NCBI GenBank assembly: GCA_903882965.1
Contig: CAIRZD010000046.1
Coordinates: forward strand, 1-37,067
Direction of reading: 5' to 3'
DNA: 37,067 nucleotides
Source: an uncultured Bacteroidota bacterium
Lineage (GTDB): Bacteria; Bacteroidota; Bacteroidia; Chitinophagales; Chitinophagaceae
Of the stretch, positions 35,287-37,067 are shown one piece after another (position 1 is the first letter of the stretch; every line of letters starts with the position of its first letter). A program made the translations under genes and the position numbers. The notes beneath the pieces were generated by a model that made no database searches, was not told the DNA's origin, and worked only from the letters and a program-made list of their open reading frames with translations.

Positions 35287-35628
35287 AAACATCCTTGGGT
35301 GGAAAAGTGCGACAAAACAACCCCACATTCAATTTTTCAAAAACTGTAGCGGTTCTGGTCGATTCGGGCAAGGTTCCTGTGTTCCTCAAAGCCGCGGACC
35401 TGCTGAATCTCTGTACATCCGGGGCTACGACCCAGACGCCTTTTTCCAGCCTTCTCCTTGACACGTTCGACTCGATCTTCAATGCTTCGGGCGGTCGATT
35501 CTCGAACGGATTCGCCGGCTGCTGGCACTCGTTCCGCGAGTTCAAGGACGGCGTACGCGACTAGGTGCGCAACCACCTGGCGGGGGAATGATGCTATACT
35601 CGGCCCGTCTCGGGAAAGGCGATGGCCC
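35287..35628. other. Intergenic region between divergent xylanase and hydrolase genes
   Basis: About 340 bases with no convincing gene; several overlapping open frames on both strands (for example 35295-35564) have no recognisable domain and are expected in GC-rich DNA. It should hold the two divergent promoters. Confidence 0.5.
35592..35600 (+). promoter_or_regulatory. Extended -10 sigma-70 promoter for the SGNH hydrolase
   Basis: TGCTATACT is an extended -10 element (TGn plus TATACT) 28 bases before the hydrolase ATG. No TTGACA-like -35 is seen at 17 bases. It is an E. coli-like promoter, unlike the TAnnTTTG elements of the left part, again pointing to a different host. Confidence 0.4.
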
Positions 35629-36279
35629 ATGAAACTTGCCAAGGGAAGCAAACTGGTTGTGATCGGCGACTCCATTGCCGACGCCGGCCGGACAAAGGAA
35701 CCGGTTTCCGAGGGGCTGTTCGATCCACTCGGCCGCGGCTTCGTCACGCAGGTCGAAGCGCTGCTCGGCGCGACCTATCCCGAGCGTCGCATCCGCGTGG
35801 CAAACGTCGGTTGCAGCGGTCACACGGTGCGCGACCTGAAGGAACGCTGGGACCGCGACGTCCTGGCGATCCAGCCCGATTGGCTGGCAGTCCTGATTGG
35901 CATCAATGACGTCTGGCGGCAGTTCGACCTGCCGCGCATGAAGGAAACGCACGTGGGCCTTCGGGAGTACGAGCGCACGCTGGAGGAGCTGCTGCGGCGG
36001 ACGCGGCCGGGCCTGTCCGGGCTGGTCCTGATGACGCCGTACTTTATCGAGCCCAACCGCCGCGACCCCATGCGCCGGCGTATGGAGGCGTACGGCGCCG
36101 TGGTGAAACAGCTTGCGAAACGCCACGACGCCGTGCTGGTGGACCTGCAGGCCGCGTTCGACCGCATCCTCCGACGCCAGCATCCGGCCTCGCTGGCGTG
36201 GGACCGCATTCATCCCAACCAGACCGGGCATATGGTGATTACCCGCGCCTTCCTGACCGCCCTCGGATACCAGTGGTGA
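35629..36279 (+). CDS. SGNH/GDSL-family hydrolase
   Basis: Esterase/lipase-fold enzyme of 216 residues. The blocks are complete: GDSI with catalytic Ser15, glycine block near Gly64 (NVGCSGHT), GIND with Asn93, and DRIH with the Asp192/His195 pair. There is no signal peptide, so it probably acts in the cytoplasm. Members next to GH10 xylanases often remove acetyl groups from xylan or its fragments, which would suit this context, but that is inference. An in-frame extension to 35458 lacks family resemblance; the ATG at 35629 puts the first strand directly before GDS. The next gene begins one base after its stop. Confidence 0.92.
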   Translation: MKLAKGSKLVVIGDSIADAGRTKEPVSEGLFDPLGRGFVTQVEALLGATYPERRIRVANVGCSGHTVRDLKERWDRDVLAIQPDWLAVLIGINDVWRQFDLPRMKETHVGLREYERTLEELLRRTRPGLSGLVLMTPYFIEPNRRDPMRRRMEAYGAVVKQLAKRHDAVLVDLQAAFDRILRRQHPASLAWDRIHPNQTGHMVITRAFLTALGYQW

Positions 36280-36280
36280 T

Positions 36281-37067
36281 ATGTCCCTGCACCCGGACAG
36301 CAGGCTTACGCCAGAGATCGAGGACGAACTGCGCCGCGTGATCGACGCCGGGTCTGCCGACGACCTTGCGGCGCTGGCGCACACCGATCCCGCCTTCCAG
36401 GGCGGCGGGTTCCGCGCCAGCAACATGGCCGCGCTCCGCGCTCGTGCCTGCCAGCTGGCCACCGGTGCCGCGCCGGTTTCCGACGCGTTGCGCCGCCAGC
36501 TCGCGGCCCGGTCGCTCAACCGCCCGCTGGTCGGGCTCCTCTCCACTGGTGCCCTGGCAGACCTGCGCCACGAGCTGGCAGCGCGTTTCGGCGGCCCGCG
36601 GCTGCTGCTGGCCATGCTGGTGGACGAGCGCGCCGAGGTGCGCGAACTGGCCACGCGCTGGCTGCGGCAGGAACCGGTCTTCGTGGCGATCGATCCGGAA
36701 GCCGCGGCTACGCGCCTGCGCGAGGCGCTGGCCCGCCTGCTGGAGGGGGCCGGCACAGAGGCTGCTGCTGCTACGCCGGTCACACGCGAGGCGTGGCAGG
36801 ACGCGCGGGAGAACCTCGAGCAGCAGGTGCGCGACGTCCGCGTGGAAGCGCGGCGGCTGAAGGGTGTGGACGACCGCCTGGCGCGCAACCGAGAGCAGCT
36901 CGCCGCCTGCGAGCGCGAGCGGGACGAGGCACAGACACGCGCCACGGAAGCCGAGTCTCGGGCACGCGCCGCGATACGCGAACGCGAGGCCGCCCAGACT
37001 GAGCTGGCGCGAGAGCTGCGCCACCGCGAGGAGCGCCTGCTGGCGGCGGTGGAGACGCGCCTGGCCA
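36281..37067 (+). CDS. Coiled-coil protein of unknown function, runs off the window
   Basis: An open frame from ATG 36281 to the last base (262 codons, no stop). It begins one base after the SGNH hydrolase stop, so the two are probably translated together. The first ~165 residues are helical and Ala/Leu/Arg-rich, with repeated short helices that could be HEAT-like (MLVDERAEVRELATRWLRQEP). Residues ~170-262 form a strongly charged coiled coil of Arg/Glu/Ala heptads. I do not recognise the family; the missing C-terminus may hold the informative domain. Confidence 0.8.
   Translation, partial: MSLHPDSRLTPEIEDELRRVIDAGSADDLAALAHTDPAFQGGGFRASNMAALRARACQLATGAAPVSDALRRQLAARSLNRPLVGLLSTGALADLRHELAARFGGPRLLLAMLVDERAEVRELATRWLRQEPVFVAIDPEAAATRLREALARLLEGAGTEAAAATPVTREAWQDARENLEQQVRDVRVEARRLKGVDDRLARNREQLAACERERDEAQTRATEAESRARAAIREREAAQTELARELRHREERLLAAVETRLA

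Noticed and set aside
34171-35349. Long open frame (392 codons) on the plus strand over the xylanase
   Set aside because: It is the antisense of a recognised GH10 gene; GC-rich DNA has few stop codons, and the translation has no recognisable domain.
35295-35564. 89-codon frame between the xylanase and hydrolase
   Set aside because: No recognisable domain and no ribosome-binding site; it would cover the divergent promoter region.
35542-36945. Long open frame (467 codons) on the minus strand over the hydrolase and coiled-coil gene
   Set aside because: Antisense to an SGNH gene with all catalytic blocks; Arg/Ser-rich nonsense composition typical of a shadow frame.
33832-37067. GC-rich right end as a horizontally acquired island in the Bacteroidetes genome
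   Set aside because: There is no integrase, tRNA or target repeat, and the boundary destroys an essential ribosomal gene; a chimeric assembly explains more with less.

Overview
The window is two unrelated pieces of DNA joined at about position 33,820-33,835. Positions 1 to ~33,830 come from a member of the Bacteroidetes, most likely Chitinophagaceae-like. The signs are a type IX secretion C-terminal domain, TAnnTTTG-type promoter elements, the Bacteroidetes form of RNA polymerase omega, the family-typical insert in MraY, a long FtsZ tail and moderate-to-low GC. Positions ~33,830 to 37,067 are strongly GC-rich (45 of 60 bases in 36541-36600) and have different codon use, gene content and promoter style. 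They look like another phylum (Verrucomicrobia/Opitutaceae-like is my guess). The join cuts both the essential ribosomal gene rplT and a GH10 xylanase, so a chimeric assembly is the simplest explanation.

Region 1 (83-16162, minus strand) is a complete, tightly packed division and cell-wall (dcw) operon in transcription order mraZ, rsmH, ftsL-like, ftsI, murE, mraY, murD, ftsW, murG, murC, ftsQ, ftsA, ftsZ, closed by a hairpin terminator at 26-61. Several junctions overlap by 1-4 bases. The Mur enzymes make lipid II on the cytoplasmic side, FtsW and FtsI polymerise and crosslink it at the septum, and FtsA/FtsZ organise the ring. murF, ddl and murB are not here. The mraZ leader holds four GTGG-type boxes at exact 10-bp spacing, the expected layout of an MraZ operator, plus a perfect DnaA-box 9-mer. 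A second, oppositely oriented array of TGTGGATT boxes lies nearer bamD.

Region 2 (16503-26864, plus strand) starts with bamD and rpoZ, then a terminator. Next is a ~9 kb gene for a giant type IX-secreted surface protein with about 33 tandem Ig-like (BIG2-type) repeats of ~74 residues. It is interrupted by one in-frame TAA at 21960-21962, in repeat 15, where sister repeats have serine. A 19-bp perfect hairpin terminator separates it from the next, convergent block.

Region 3 (26936-33831, minus strand) carries an M23 peptidase followed by a Bcp peroxiredoxin; a small methyltransferase that seems to begin with a rare start codon; an ECF sigma factor overlapping a membrane-anchored partner; ~0.9 kb of non-coding repeat-rich DNA; a RelE/ParE-type toxin-antitoxin pair bracketed by two nearly identical 55-bp hairpin repeats; and rplT, cut at its 5' end.

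Region 4 (~33830-37067, GC-rich) has a GH10 endoxylanase (minus) with a 1-base frameshift and no C-terminus, a divergent SGNH/GDSL hydrolase (plus), and an open-ended coiled-coil protein gene (plus) running off the window. I found no tRNA, rRNA, CRISPR array, insertion sequence or prophage, and no convincing new multi-gene system. The items most worth a second look are the interrupted giant repeat gene, the mraZ-bamD control region and the chimeric join.
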